NCBI GenBank assembly: GCA_023053575.1
Contig: JAKZAP010000012.1
Coordinates: 6,014,230-6,078,229, forward strand
DNA from: Branchinecta lynchi
Lineage: Eukaryota; Arthropoda; Branchiopoda; Anostraca; Branchinectidae
DNA length: 64,000 nt
Direction of reading: 5' to 3'
Shown here: piece by piece, positions 18,910-30,254 of the stretch
Layout: each line of letters opens with the position of its first letter
Position numbering within the stretch: position 1 is the stretch's first letter
Program-made: the position numbers and the translations under genes
The notes under the pieces: generated by a model
What the model was told of the DNA's origin: nothing
Database searches by the model: none
Seen by the model: the letters and a program-made list of their open reading frames with translations, nothing else

Positions 18910-20088
18910 AGTCGTAAGTCATCAACAACGCCATTTCCAACTTTAAACCAACAACCATCAACTATTCCACCATCAACTCAACCCCCATCACTAGTCAAAT
19001 CCTCCAAATCCACCTCCATCAATCCGTATCACCTGGACTGGACACCACGACAGCCAAGTGGAAATGTAAATATTTAGGTAGGAGTGTTAGGTCCGCGTTT
19101 TCCCGCTCGCAAGTGCGGCTATAAATATTTCCGGTTAGGTATATATATGTTCGTCCCCCCCCCCCCCCTTCATAGTTTAATTGTGTAGGCCCTCTTTAAA
19201 GTCGCTTTTGTACATATGTTGATTTCGGTTTCGCTTCGCTAGTCCTTGCGATAACTGCACTGTTCCTTTAAGCATTGCTTTTTCTGCTTCCGCGCTTTTC
19301 ATGCAGTTCCTTCAACTTTTCGGTCGATCTGACTGAAGCCGTTTGTCGGCCACCGCTAGCTTTTGTTTTCCGCGCTTTATTGCCCTAAGTTTATGCACAT
19401 AATGTATATATTATCAAAAATCATATTGACGCCGTGTGTTCGGCCATCATTCTTAAAAATGCTTTGCGCCTGTCTTTTGCGCTTTCATTACTTGCGTGCC
19501 CTTACCTTTAGTGCTTTATTTTGCGGCTTAGAGTGCGTAGGACCTCCCCCATTTCTACTTCAAAGTTTTTTTTGCATCAAGGTCTTACCTTAGGTCGTTG
19601 CGACAGCTAACTGGAGTAATTTTTAAAATTGCGGCCTTTCTTTTTCCCTTTCCTCCCAAATTCCTCCTAGTTTTCCCCTTTTCCATTTTCTATTTTTAAC
19701 AAATCTCAGAGACTTCTCTTTTGGGACGAGTTGTGGTACTGGCAACATTTCCCTGATAATCCCTTTTTAAAGTTTCTTCCAGCCCTAATTTATTTTAGAA
19801 CTTAAAGGCATCGACGCTTCAAATATTAATTCTGCCTTTATTTCGCATTTTATATTTGTTTTGGTTTGGTTCGTGTGGTCAGGGTAAGGTCAGTAGGACT
19901 GAAGCTCAATAAAGGACCCTGAACTAACTGAACAGAGAGTGGGCTTTGATTTTTTCACACTTATTTGATTGCCCCCTCTGTCAGAAACCTGGGTTGCCGC
20001 GATGGCTTAGCTATCGATGGTATGTTAGTAGGTGGGGCTGGAATGGAAACATTGTAGACTCTTTTGTTGCCCGTACACCACTCTGCCC
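18910..20088 (+). other. Gypsy 3' non-coding region
   Basis: About 1.2 kb between the pol tail and the 3' LTR without a convincing frame. It includes a poly-C run (19147-19160) and a polyadenylation-like AATAAA at 19908-19913. An env-like frame was looked for and not found. Confidence 0.6.
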
Positions 20089-20102
20089 AAGGGGGGGAGG
20101 AG
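20089..20102 (+). promoter_or_regulatory. Polypurine tract
   Basis: AAGGGGGGGAGGAG directly abuts the 3' LTR start, the expected plus-strand priming site. Confidence 0.88.
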
Positions 20103-20774
20103 TGTTATGGAGACATCCCATAGCACTTTGCTCTGCAATAGTCCTCCTAGTTATTCCCTCCATCTATCGCCTACTTTTCTATATATCTCTTCGGTTTCCA
20201 TCACCATCATTAATTTCCCGGCATCGTGACAATAGGTCACTCGGTCTTTATCCTAGCTTCAGTTAGCTGCTCGCTAATCCGAGGTCAGGCTTTGATCCAT
20301 TTCATTCTAAGTATTTTGGCTGCGTAATGAATCGGCAGCCAAAAGTAGTTCTCTTTCATCCTTGGTCGGAGTAAGACCTCCGTTACTCTGTATTATAATT
20401 TATGGTAAGAACCAGTTTACATATTTAGTTAGGGACCCATTAGTGCTATATTATATGTGTCACACTCTTGTACACGATTTACATAGATAAATTAACTAAA
20501 GACGTTATGGTCCATCTCGGCTAGTAGGCCTCGGGCTTGACTGGATATGTGAATTCCAGCTTCGCTAGGATGTGTGAACCAGCTTGATTAGGGATTTCTG
20601 GATTGACTGCGGCTGAGCTATAGAATTCCCTGAGACTTTCCCTTGTCTCTTTTGTCCGGTTTCCTGACTGGTCCTGGGGCTAGTGGGCACCTACGGTGTC
20701 AGAATGTCTTCAGCCCACACCCCAGGAGCCTTATCTTCATTAAACCTCGCCTCCACTCGTCCATCCTCTTAACA
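20103..20774 (+). repeat. 3' LTR of the gypsy element
   Basis: 672 bp, TGTTATGGAGACATCC to CATCCTCTTAACA, followed by the target duplication GCAT. It retains the full U5 shared with the minus-strand LTR at 1615-2289, so it represents the original LTR form. Confidence 0.92.
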
Positions 20775-20835
20775 GCATGGAAAGCGTAGGTCTTAGCGCT
20801 ACTGCCTCGTGTTATTTTCGTCTGGGTTTTCATGC
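20775..20835 (+). repeat. Intronic duplication, copy split by gypsy (right part)
   Basis: GCATGGAAAGCGTAGGTCTT and CCTCGTGTTATTTTCGTCTGG continue the sequence interrupted at 14353, matching 13492-13545. Confidence 0.7.
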
Positions 20836-21029
20836 TGCTGAATACAGTTGGAGACGTAGCAACTCGGATTCCTTCAGTCGGTTGTGAGTGGGAAAGAAAA
20901 TGAGCCGCGAGGTCATTAAAAGAAGTTAATTCGGAAACATTTTTGCATTTGCAGTATATAGATCAACACATATTCAGATCGCTAGTTCGAACCTAGACTC
21001 GGTACGATCGTGGACTGATCTTGTGGCGA

Positions 21030-21265
21030 AATTCCGAAGTGTTTTTGGGATCCCAAAACGTAAGTGGAGGAATACCTATGACATCGTAAAAGTTGTCCGT
21101 CCGTCTGTAAGCACGATAAATCTTGAAGATAATGAGATATTTTGATGAAACTTGGTGTGAGGATTCGTCGGGTCATCAGACAGGTCAAGTTCGTAGATGG
21201 GCTTTTTAGCCCTTCATTTAGGGGTGGGGGAGGGGGTTCAAATTAGAGGGCAAACAAAATATTTT
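21030..21265 (-). repeat. Family G dispersed repeat, minus strand
   Basis: Reverse complement of the 4745-4972 block: GGGATCCCAAAACGTAAGTG, CCGTCCGTCTGTAAGCACG, TTTTGATGAAACTTGG, then a G-rich run. It abuts the LINE fragment at 21300. Confidence 0.65.
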
Positions 21266-21299
21266 GAAACAGTTAGGTAGTCAAATGGCAAGACAGGCT

Positions 21300-22170
21300 G
21301 AGTCACCCTATTACAGTGAAAAAGGGAGTCCCTCAGGGCAGGGTCCAATCGCCCCAGATTTTTAAATGTGCAATTGCTCAGTGCCTAAGAAAGCTTACGC
21401 CAACTTTTAACTTCCGTGGCATCGATGTTAGCTACCTGGCCTATGCTGACGACGTCCTCCTTATCAGCCGATCCAGGAAGGGCCTTGAAACAAACGTTGC
21501 TAGCCTGAACCAAACGCTTGGCGAGATTGGCCTATCAGTCAACGCTAGTAAATGTCAGTACGTTTGTTTCAACGCTCCTGCTACTCTTCGGAAGCCGTCT
21601 CTGAATGTTGGAGGCAATGTTCTCGTAACCGAGGAAAAAATTCGGTGGCTTGGTATAACAATTGCGGAAACAATGCGAAAGATTTGTGAGGAAGCAGTTA
21701 AATCAGCCGCTAAAGGAATTAAATATGGCTACTGCAAAATTGTGCCGAACCGTTCGAGGTATAGCAGACCTGGGCTTGGAAAGTTATATACTGCCTTTTG
21801 CGCACCGTATGTTAACTTCCTTGCTGGATTACATACTATACTCAGAAGAAAGGACCTTCGACGCATACGCTCGACATACTTCAGATATCTGAGATTTCTT
21901 CTCTACCTACCCCGGCGCACACGGAACCGCTACCTGATCCGCCGTTTGTTAGTTTCCGACTCGTTGTTGACGCTTGAAGCCCTCTCCTCTAATTTGTGTT
22001 CTCCGATTGGAAAATTACCTGTCCATGATCCTATCAACGTGATTCTAAATTAGTGAACCTTCATGGAAAATATTTGTTGAGTTTTTGCGATTATTTTATA
22101 TTTCTTTATCTTTTTTACTGCACTTACGCCCTTGGGCAGTGCGTCATAAATTCATTCATTCATTCATATC
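21300..22170 (+). mobile_element. LINE 3' fragment: RT C-terminal half
   Basis: The open frame (about 245 residues from 21316) begins at the RT motif KGVPQGRVQSP, has the catalytic VSYLAYADDVLLISRS, NASKCQYVCF and KIRWLGITI, and ends at 22053. An AT-rich 3' UTR and an (ATTC)n tail follow (22149-22168). The order is that of a jockey/CR1-type LINE, distinct from the family at 56-61 kb. It is 5'-truncated in mid-RT, as LINE copies usually are, and looks recent because the frame is intact. Confidence 0.88.
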
Positions 22171-22181
22171 TGAACTTGGTT

Positions 22182-22504
22182 AGCGTTCCAGTGAAGTCAT
22201 TACAGGTTATGATGATAAGAGGATCGGCGAGCGCCGTGTTTTGGTAGTTATTACGCTCTCTAGAACGAAAATAATAACAATGCGAACATACGGCATCACT
22301 CTTACGGTAGTTCCTGCAGAACCGATAGTTATTATCACTTATGATGCTCGCGACCATCATAAGTAAATTGTAACGATCGTAACAGTCGTGGAACGAAAAT
22401 AGTAAGTGGAAGGAGCCAATTTACTTATTACGGCGGGCTCTGGAACGGTACAATAACAAGAATAATAACGATCGTAACTAATAATAAGTTGCTGGAACGC
22501 TACC
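22182..22504. mobile_element. Palindromic MITE, TTGGTT target duplication
   Basis: Ends are AGCGTTCCAG and CTGGAACGCT (with three extra bases at the right). TTGGTT is present on both sides (22176-22181 and 22505-22510). It splits a family A repeat: CTGAACTTGG and GATTAGCTATTTGGCC are contiguous at 252-285. The interior is built of short palindromes such as GTAACGATCGTAAC. It is a distant relative of the GAGCGTGTTCC family. Confidence 0.7.
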
Positions 22505-22510
22505 TTGGTT

Positions 22511-22660
22511 TACAGATGATTAGCTATTTGGCCTTAATTTGTTTCTGAATTTTGACATTAAAAATGTTCAAGGAGTCTGGCGAAGACAAGACCCAATTGT
22601 CTAGATCAAATATTGGATTTTTTGTATCTCATCGAAACCTTTGGTCTTGTTAAACCAAGG
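22511..22660 (+). repeat. Family A repeat, right part
   Basis: GATTAGCTATTTGGCCTTAA through CCTTTGGTCTTGTT, matching 268-423. It is interrupted on its left by the MITE at 22182-22504. Confidence 0.65.
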
Positions 22661-22799
22661 TGTGTCGGGATTCGCAATAATAGGAAATACAACACAAGGT
22701 TTGTTGAGACTCGTTAGTCTTATTGTGCTCTGATTTCTGTATAGTTTCTGATTCACTCAGTTTGACAACAGATAACACATGTTTGCGCATCCTTCTGTT

Positions 22800-22955
22800 G
22801 AATGTAGTGTTTGTTATGTCTTATTTATGTGTGTTTGTTATGGCCTTTGGGCTCTGAAGACAAATAAATATCATATCAAAATATCATGTAATGAAAATAC
22901 GTAAGTAATTTATTTATGACCCGCCATTTTCAAAAGCGGAGTATGTAAAAGGAAA
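22800..22955. repeat. Two retroposon 3' ends, tail to tail
   Basis: At 22800-22885 a LINE-like 3' end (TTATGGCCTTTGGGCTCTGA then AATAAATATCATATC). At 22895-22955 the minus-strand (TTAC)n family end (GACCCGCCATTTTCAAAAGC). Confidence 0.45.
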
Positions 22956-22959
22956 GAAA

Positions 22960-23660
22960 GAACAGATATATATAATACAGTTTTCCAGTCTTCGGCGAGG
23001 AAAAGTCAAGCGGTTGTCCAGGATTTTTGGCTGAGTCGACGAAATTTCCAAAAGTGTAACACTGATGTCTTTAACTCGGAATTGCTCCGCTATGATATAA
23101 CTTTGATAATTAAAGCAGGTGCTTCGCAAACATAAAATAGCTCTCTCTCATCTTTCGTAACTCCTTCTTTCGCAATACATGCGTTGCGCCAGAACGAGAT
23201 AAAATAGATATATATATATATTTGTATTATTACCCTTTCAAATGTTATCTTTTCGTGAATAACAATACATAAAATGGTCAAAAGAGACATAAATTCTCAT
23301 TCAAGAATGATAAAGAATCTCAAGGAGTTAACAGAAGACTCATTTCGCAAACATGTGTTAGCTGCTACCAAACTTCTAATAGAGTAGTGCCGCTCAGAAT
23401 GAGTCATATAGTTGTTATTGTTAGTGTGGGATAGGGGTATTGACTAAACTTTAGCCGATTATCTACGGCCCGTGACGTTTTCATGACGTCATGAAAAAGA
23501 GGAAATTCGATTAAATTAATGTTGCAGAATATAGATTTGTATACATAGAGAGAGCCGAGCGGCCAGCGAGGCGCCGGACGCGTTTACACTTATAAACCGT
23601 TCTAGTGACAATCAGATCCGTTGGTAAATGGAAAATATAGACTTTTCATGTGACGTTACG
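22960..23660. other. Intron, nothing recognised
   Basis: Contains a short (TA)n tract near 23208-23220. No frame or repeat copy was recognised. Confidence 0.4.
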
Positions 23661-23944
23661 ATTATGGGCACTGTTCCGTTTTGGTGTATCCTGTTTTGCT
23701 CTGTTCCTTTTTTTTTTACCTGTTTAAACAGCCAAATCTGTTTTTTGGGGGCAACCCGCCTTATCAGTACAACACATCTTTTAATTCAAGATTTCCATCA
23801 TTTCGAAATGCCACATTCCGAAAGAGGCCAATTTTTCAACCTTACCAGTGACCCACGCGAATTGTGGATGCGATGACGGCTATCAAAAATATTGAGCAAA
23901 AATCAAGCAATAGTAAGAACAACAGCAAAAAATGGGAACTTCAG

Positions 23945-24100
23945 ATACTATAAATATTTATTCAGCTCAAGCTGACGGCGAATTGCATTTGACTGAGCTA
24001 AATGGATACGTAGTCAGCTAAGTCATGGACTACTGTTGCAGCTTTCCGACCCTTCGTGGCAGAATCAGTCTTCGGGTCCATTATGAACAAGTGCGCAAGT
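23945..24100 (-). repeat. Old fold-back family relative
   Basis: TTATTCAGCTCAAGCTGAC, GGATACGTAGTCAGCTAAGT and CAGCTTTCCGACCCTTCGTG recall the fold-back family but are diverged. Confidence 0.4.
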
Positions 24101-24139
24101 GCTCAAACGTGATGTGTAAAAGTAAAACGTATATCATAT

Positions 24140-24629
24140 CAGAGATGGGCGAATCCGATCATGAAAGGATTCGAATCCGAATCCAGGGCTAGGTACGAAT
24201 CCGAGTCCGAATCCACCATTTCATGCTGAGGATTCGAATCCGAAATCGAATCCGGATTCGAATCCGAAATCGAATCCGGATTCGAATCCGACCTTAACAA
24301 AAATTAAATCATGTTCATAGGTTATAGTTTAAAAATCAGAGGTGACAAAAACACTGATATTTCAGGTAATCAGATAATGTGATAGATTACTTAACATATT
24401 TGGTGGTGGACACCAAACAATTTGATTGTCTAAAGCCCACTGTGTAAAAAATTGGGAAAACGGAAACTGAAAGGATGTAGAATAGAAATTTGAGCTGATT
24501 CTTAAGATTGAGGGTTTGGAATCCGAGTCCGTATCCGAATCCAGCCTGAGAAGCAGACGATTCGAATCCGGCCAAGAGGACGAATCCTGGATTCGAATCT
24601 GAATCCGGATTCGGATTCGCCCAGCTCTG
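24140..24629. mobile_element. hAT MITE with perfect 8-bp target duplication
   Basis: TIRs CAGAGATGGGCGAATCCG and CGGATTCGCCCAGCTCTG differ at one base. TATCATAT is duplicated exactly at 24132-24139 and 24630-24637. Both ends of the interior are built from GGATTCGAATCCGA-type self-complementary units. The TIR form and 8-bp duplication are diagnostic of hAT. No transposase. Confidence 0.9.
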
Positions 24630-24757
24630 TATCATATATTGTGTACGAACAGCCTAATAACCATTCGCCCTTGACTTTTAATTCATTGGTCAATATGGGA
24701 CCAGTTACCAGCGTTTGGATGTGGGGGGGGGGTGGAGTATCACCGAAAGATACATCT

Positions 24758-24791
24758 AGATGGGTCTTTGGGTGGGTCCAAAGACCCATCT
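24758..24791. other. Perfect hairpin, 14-bp arms
   Basis: AGATGGGTCTTTGG and CCAAAGACCCATCT flank the loop GTGGGT. It lies inside the hAT-like element just outside the nested MITE. Function unknown. Confidence 0.8.
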
Positions 24792-24989
24792 GGACAATGA
24801 TGTTCACGCATTCCAAATTTCCACCTTAGTACCAGGCATGATTAGCAAGTTTGCGAATTTGGTCAGGCAATTTACTCTGGGCAATCCGGGCCCAGTTGCA
24901 CAGAATTCGCAAAACAGTGATAAGCCTTTAAAATTTAACTGAAAAGCCAACTAATTTTTGTGTCATTTCATTAAACATACTGAATTATT

Positions 24990-25395
24990 GGGATTCTACA
25001 AAGGGAATTTTTTATTTTCCACTATCTGCTCTAGTTATGACGTTCAGAATATGTGCGGCCGTCCCCACAACGCAAATTCTACTATGACTCGGGAAATTTT
25101 AATCTAAACACAACGCTGTTTTTCATTGGTCAGTAGTGAGATTGGTGAAGATTGTTTAGTGCCGGAACAAAAAAAAATCATAAACCTCTCTCGTAAGGCG
25201 TGCAACAAAAATACAAGTGCATAGAGGTACCACAGATCACACGGAAATTCCACTATTTGAAAATTGATTATTCGTGAACAGTGGAAGAACGAAGTAACGC
25301 ATTTTCAGCGGCTCTTCAAGCTGTTTTAAGTGAATAACTGATGGGTAACTAGATAATACTAGATTGTCCTATCCCAGCCTTTTTAGGTTAAACTT
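24990..25395 (+). repeat. Family D dispersed repeat, copy 1
   Basis: Shared with 30255-30620, 43192-43575 and (inverted) 48290-48610. Landmarks are TTCTACTATGAC, CATAGAGGTACCACAGATC, CCACTATTTGAAAATTGATT, GAACGAAGTAACGCATT and GATTGTCCTATC. No coding frame is shared. Confidence 0.7.
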
Positions 25396-26760
25396 TAAAA
25401 GAAACATTAGTCACTGGGCGAATTGTAACCAATTGCCCTTGAACCGAGAGTATCGGTGGTTGACTCCCAAAAGTCACAACTAGACCCCAAGGCCCATAAT
25501 TACACCAAGTTTCAAATTAGTATCTGTCATGGTTCACTAGATAAGAGTGCCAAAATAAAACGGTGAAAACCGAGAACGGAAAACCGGCTATCGCGGCTGC
25601 AAGATTCGAGTGTTTATAATATGAACTTTCCACTAAAACCGAACATGTGATCACCAAGAAGGGCTCACACGACGTATTATCTGTTCAGCGAATTTAAATG
25701 TGATTTCAAAAGACTAGTACTTTCAACTTCAAAAAGGCTAGAAAGGTTGAAATTAGCTTAGCGACATCACAACATCCGCACCGGTTCATGATGTAAACAA
25801 ACGATAACTGGAATTCCTGACAGTATTTTTGGCAAAACCTCTATACGGAAAAGTTGAGATTTTTTCAACTTGATGATGAAAGTGGAACTCCGTTACACGG
25901 ATTTTCGCAAAATAGTAGACTCATATTCAGCCGAGAAATCCGCGCGTTTTGAGCCTAGTATGGCCATGCTAAAGAAACCACCGAGGAAAAACTATTCGGT
26001 ATTCTGATTGAATATGGATCCCTCGCGACCCTCCCCTCACAAAAAATGACCATCGTCACCAACCACTGTCACGAAGTGAAGCTTGCTTAACTTTGAGTTT
26101 GTATGATCCGTAAACTTTAGTTTATTACCGATCACTATCACAAACAATCCAAGTGGAAAGGTAGGCTATGCGAAAATTTCTTCTTAAGACAAACGAAACT
26201 TCCATGGCTCATTTTCCATCGGGAAAAAGTGTAATTCATTGATAAAGGCAGCTGGAATTCTGGACCAAGATATTTCTTGTTCTATGAAAAGAACTCGAAG
26301 AAAGGCATCTGTGCGGTGCAAGGAAGAACTATTTAAGATACTTCTTGGTACAAGGCAAACTATACGTGAACTCAACGATAAAAATAATAAAAAATACGGG
26401 AAATCAAATAATAAAAAAAAAACCTGTTTTAAACAGCTGGTTCTGCTTTTTTCCGCCTGTTTAACAGCTGTTTCTGTTTTCGAAGTCATCATTTCTGTTA
26501 AAACAGAACAGGACCTGTTTTCAAGATTCCTGTTTTCTTTCTGTTTCTGTTCTTATGTGACCTGTTTCTGCCTGTTCCTGTTTGAAAGTAAAACAGAACA
26601 GTGCCCATGCCTAGTTACGACCCATAGATAATCGGCCAAACTTTAGTCAACGCCGGGATAGGCTGGCCGAAACTCAGGCTACACTTGGTCCATTGTCTGA
26701 GTCCCCCAAAACAATATGCTCCATCATTCTCTCGACGATTGATGAATGCACCATTAATTT

Positions 26761-29117
26761 TTTATGGCACTTGAGCTTACTCAAGTGCCATATAGCGATT
26801 GTAATTTCTGTCTGTCAGTCGGTCTGTCGGTCTGTCGGTCCCGGTTTTGCTAGTTCGGGCACTTCCAGATAAGCTAGGACGACGAAACTTGGCAGGCATA
26901 TCAGGAACTGGACCGGATTAAATTAGAAATGGTCGATTCCCCGATCCGACCATCTGGAGGGGAGGGGAGGGAGGGGGAATCCGGAAAAAATAGGAAAAAT
27001 GAGATATTTTTAGCTTACGAACGAGTGATCGGATCTTAATGAAACTTGATATGCGGAAAGACTTCGTGTCTCAGACCCTCCATATTAAATCCAGACCGGA
27101 TCCGGTGACATTGGGGGGAGTTGGAGGGGGAAACCGGAAATCTTGGAAAACACTTAGAGTGGAGGGATCCGGATGAAACTTGGTGGAAAGTACAAGCAAA
27201 AGTCCTAGATACGTGACTGATATAACCGGAACGGATCCGCTCACTTTTGGGGAGTTGGGGGGGGGGAGAAGTCCAAATTTGTAGTGATCCCGCGAGTTCC
27301 GCGCTTCCTGATGTGCTGAGATGATGGAAATTGACAGGCATGTCTGGGACCCGACCAGATTAAATAGGAAATCGTCAATTCCCCGATTCGACCATCTGGG
27401 GGGGGGGGAGTGGAGGGAGGGTGAAGCCATAATTTTAGGTATTTTTAGCTTGCGAACGGGTGATCGGATCTTGATGAAAGTTGATATATAGGATGACCTC
27501 GTGTCTCAGACATCTCACTTTAAATCCGGGCCGGATCCGATGACACTGGTGGGAGTTGTAGGAGGGAGCCGGAAATTTTGAGAAACGCATAGAATGGAGG
27601 GATCGGGATGAAACTTGGTGGGAAAAACAAGTTCAAGTCCTAGACACGTCATTGACATAACCGGACCGGATCAGGGCACTGTGGGGGAGTTGGGGTGGGG
27701 GTCCGGATTTCTAGCGATCCCGCGAGTTCGGCATACTTCCTGATGTCCTAGGGCGATGAAACTTGGCAGGTATGTCAGGGATCCAAACAGATTGACTTGA
27801 GAACAGCCGTTTCCCTGACCCGACGATCGTGGGGGGAGTGGGTGGATGGGGTGTCCGGAATCTAGTGGCGTGCATAACTTTTGAACGGGTGATCGGATTT
27901 GAATGAAACTTGTCTGGTGAGCTATCACCTCGGACGTTCAGTGTCACGACCGGGTCGGGTCCGATACCTGTGGGGATGGGGGGGGGGGGGTGGAAAACTC
28001 AAGAAACTCTAAAAGCAGAGGGATTGGGACGAAACTTAATGGATGGAACAAGCATTAGGCCTAGATGAAATTGACGGAGCCAGATGGTTTCGGGGCTCTG
28101 TGGGGGGAGTTGGACGGGGTTTCCTGGAATTCCGGTAGTCGTGAGTTAGAATCTTTCCAGATGTAAAACGACAACGAAACTTTGCAGGCATATTAGCGAC
28201 CCGAATTATCTTGACTTAAGAACCTAACACAACATGCCCCTGGAAACTTCCGTTCCTAGATCCGAGCATTTTTTGGGGAGCAAGAGAAGAGAAATATGGA
28301 AATTGACTTCTATGAATTGCAAACGAGTGGTCTGATTCGAGTGAAACTTCATGGGTGATACGAATCGATGGCCTCGACATGTAAAACATGCGTTCGAACC
28401 ATATGCGACCACGATTAGGGGAATTGGGGGTGGGGGGACTTTTGACTTGCACAAAAACCAAACGGATGGACCGAATGAGATGCAAATTCGACAGTGCCGA
28501 GTTTATGCGGCCTAGATTTGTTATTTGGCGTCCGGACCGGATTCGGCCAAGGTAGGGGTGGTACTGGAAACTTGCAGATAGGCTTTGCTCTAATTTCAGT
28601 AAAACTTGATGGACAGGAACAGGGAATTCAGAGATTGGGCCCCAACCGGCTCCAACAACGTTGGTGGGAGGGGGGGGGGGGTACCGGAACTTTCCAAAAA
28701 TGCTCAGATTCGAGTGAAACTTGATAGATGGTATAAAAGAAGATGCTTTAGGTGGTCGATTTTTTTTATTCCGAACCAGACTCGGCCACGGTAGGTGGAG
28801 ATAGAGTGAGTACCGGAAATCATGTAGCACGTCTAGGGATCAAACAAATGGATTTATTGGGATGAAAGTTTGAACAGTCATGTGCATTTGCTACAGACAA
28901 TCGAGACGATGCCGGAACTCCTCAGAAATGAGTGAAACTAAATATCCAGATCCAGATAACCGGTTTTACGCATCTGTAGCATGAAACGCGAAAACTCTTT
29001 CGGAGAATAACGAACATGGAAAATAGTGAAATATGGCACATGCAAAGATTAGTGAGGTGTCGTTCTTGTACAGCCTACTTGTACAAGTGCCATGTGAGCT
29101 CGTAGCTCTTGTTTTTT
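26761..29117 (+). mobile_element. Hairpin-bounded tandem-unit element 2
   Basis: It opens with a perfect 11-bp-arm hairpin, TGGCACTTGAG-CTTA-CTCAAGTGCCA (26765-26790), then TATAGCGATTGTAATTTCTG and a GTCTGTCGG run. It closes with ACAAGTGCCATGTGAGCTCG, TAGCTCTTG and a T tract. Internal sub-units of roughly 145 bp carry G-rich tracts and GATGAAACTTG. A three-sub-unit period of about 435 bp is visible from the GGCAGGCAT-type landmark near 26890, 27332, 27766 and 28185. Units are much more diverged than in element 1. No domain was found. Confidence 0.75.
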
Positions 29118-29700
29118 CAGGATAAACACAAGACCATAGTTTTCGGTGGGATCGCAAAAATTTGATAGTCATTGGACTACTTGATCAGACAATCAGATCT
29201 TGTAGATTTCCGGTCTTTGCCAGACCCCTTAAAGGACCCCGTGCACTATTTACTCTTAAACTTACAGTATTTAAAATATTTAATTCTTTACAACTAGGCT
29301 TGCTTTCAACAAATAGCCCACGGTTTTGGCTGTTTTGAGCATTTCCGAGACCCGTTGACTTATAGCGGAAACAGGGAAAAGATCTACATAAATCGGTTTT
29401 TCTGATGGAAAAACTTCTCGCAGACAACCGTCGTCAGTGTGATACATATCGAACGTAGCAAAATATGGCAAAGTGAGAAAATCAGCGGGATTTTGTTAGA
29501 GTGGTTAGAATGTACCGTATGAAATTGGGATCTCGGGGTTTAGAAATATATGGAGTAGTTATGGAAGTAGATTGCGTTAGTATTATAGTTAAGACAGGTC
29601 CTTTGAACATTATACTTTTATGTCTAACCAATCGCTTGAAAATTTGCAAAAATGATACCGTATTGTTTTTTTTGTGTTTTTTTTTACAAATTACCGCCGA
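29118..29700 (+). repeat. Composite repeat shared with 39457-40310
   Basis: Blocks in common are GACCCCTTAAAGGACCCC, CAACAAATAGCCCACGGTTT, GTGAGAAAATCAGCGGG, GGTTAGAATGTACCGTA and GCGTTAGTATTATAG. The order differs between the two sites, so this is a mosaic. Confidence 0.55.
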
Positions 29701-30240
29701 TCAGGTAATTAGCTGAAGATTAGACATGTCTGTTTACCCCCTATATATGGTCCCTAATCGACTTTGGAAGATTTTTTGTTTTTATCTGTATTTCGGGCGA
29801 ACTACTTCTCTGATAGGAAAATATCTGTTTTGTTGAGACTTGCCGACTTTGCAGTAGACAATTCCAGTAGTCGACTTAAAAATTTGACTTTGATGGTACA
29901 AAATTTGAATTTGATATTGAATTTCGGCAGAATTACTTATTTGACAAGTGAATAAAGTTGAGAAATAGATTGTTGCTTGTTCTTACCCCCGTTACGAACC
30001 TGTAATCGACTTAAAAATGAACTTTTGTTTTTTACCAAATTTCCGGTTTTGGCCAGATTCCGGACGAACTACTTGTTCGGTGAGAAAGTTGGTTTCAGTT
30101 CTTGATTAAGCGTCCCCTCGTTTCAGTATCGACTATTTCATTGGGTTTTAAAACTTGAAAATTAACTCTCCTTTTTACGAGATTTCTGGTTTCGGCCGGA
30201 TTCCGCGCGGACTACTTGTCCGGTTTATTGCATTATTTGG
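29700..30240 (+). repeat. Diverged copy of the 136-bp tandem unit
   Basis: TTTCCGGTTTTGGCCAGATT, CCGGACGAACTACTTGTTCG and GGTTTCGGCCGGATTCCG recall the array at 4090-4740, with weaker periodicity. Confidence 0.55.
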
Positions 30241-30254
30241 ATTGTGTTAAGTGA

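Larger units (their letters stand above)
14354..20774 (+). mobile_element. Non-autonomous Ty3/gypsy LTR retrotransposon
   Basis: A complete insertion: two LTRs starting TGTTATGG and ending TTAACA, a tRNA-Leu-type primer-binding site, a long leader, an internally deleted coding region, a polypurine tract, and the 4-bp target duplication GCAT at 14350-14353 and 20775-20778. About seven substitutions separate the alignable ~530 bp of the LTRs, so it is fairly young. Protease, reverse transcriptase, RNase H and the integrase core are absent, so any mobility would need a helper element. It sits in the 17-kb MSH6 intron in the sense orientation. Confidence 0.9.
23662..26613. mobile_element. hAT-like element, about 2.95 kb, no transposase seen
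   Basis: Terminal inverted repeats read TTATGGGCACTGTTCCGTTTTG at the left and, inverted, TAGGCATGGGCACTGTTCTG at the right. GTTACGA flanks both ends (23655-23661 and 26614-26620), close to the 7-8 bp expected for hAT elements. Both subterminal regions are packed with CTGTTT/AAACAG motifs, denser at the right (26420-26600). It contains a nested MITE and a family D repeat. No transposase frame was recognised, so it is non-autonomous or decayed. Confidence 0.55.

Noticed and set aside
18910..20088. Envelope gene downstream of gypsy pol
   Set aside because: No frame of suitable length, signal peptide or membrane segment was seen.
26239..26631. 130-aa frame as a hAT transposase remnant
   Set aside because: The second half is translation of CTGTTT subterminal repeats; no transposase motif is present.
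27071..28830. Pro/Ser-rich minus-strand frames up to 204 aa
   Set aside because: Translations of the tandem-unit element; C-rich tracts give poly-Pro/Ser frames without conservation.
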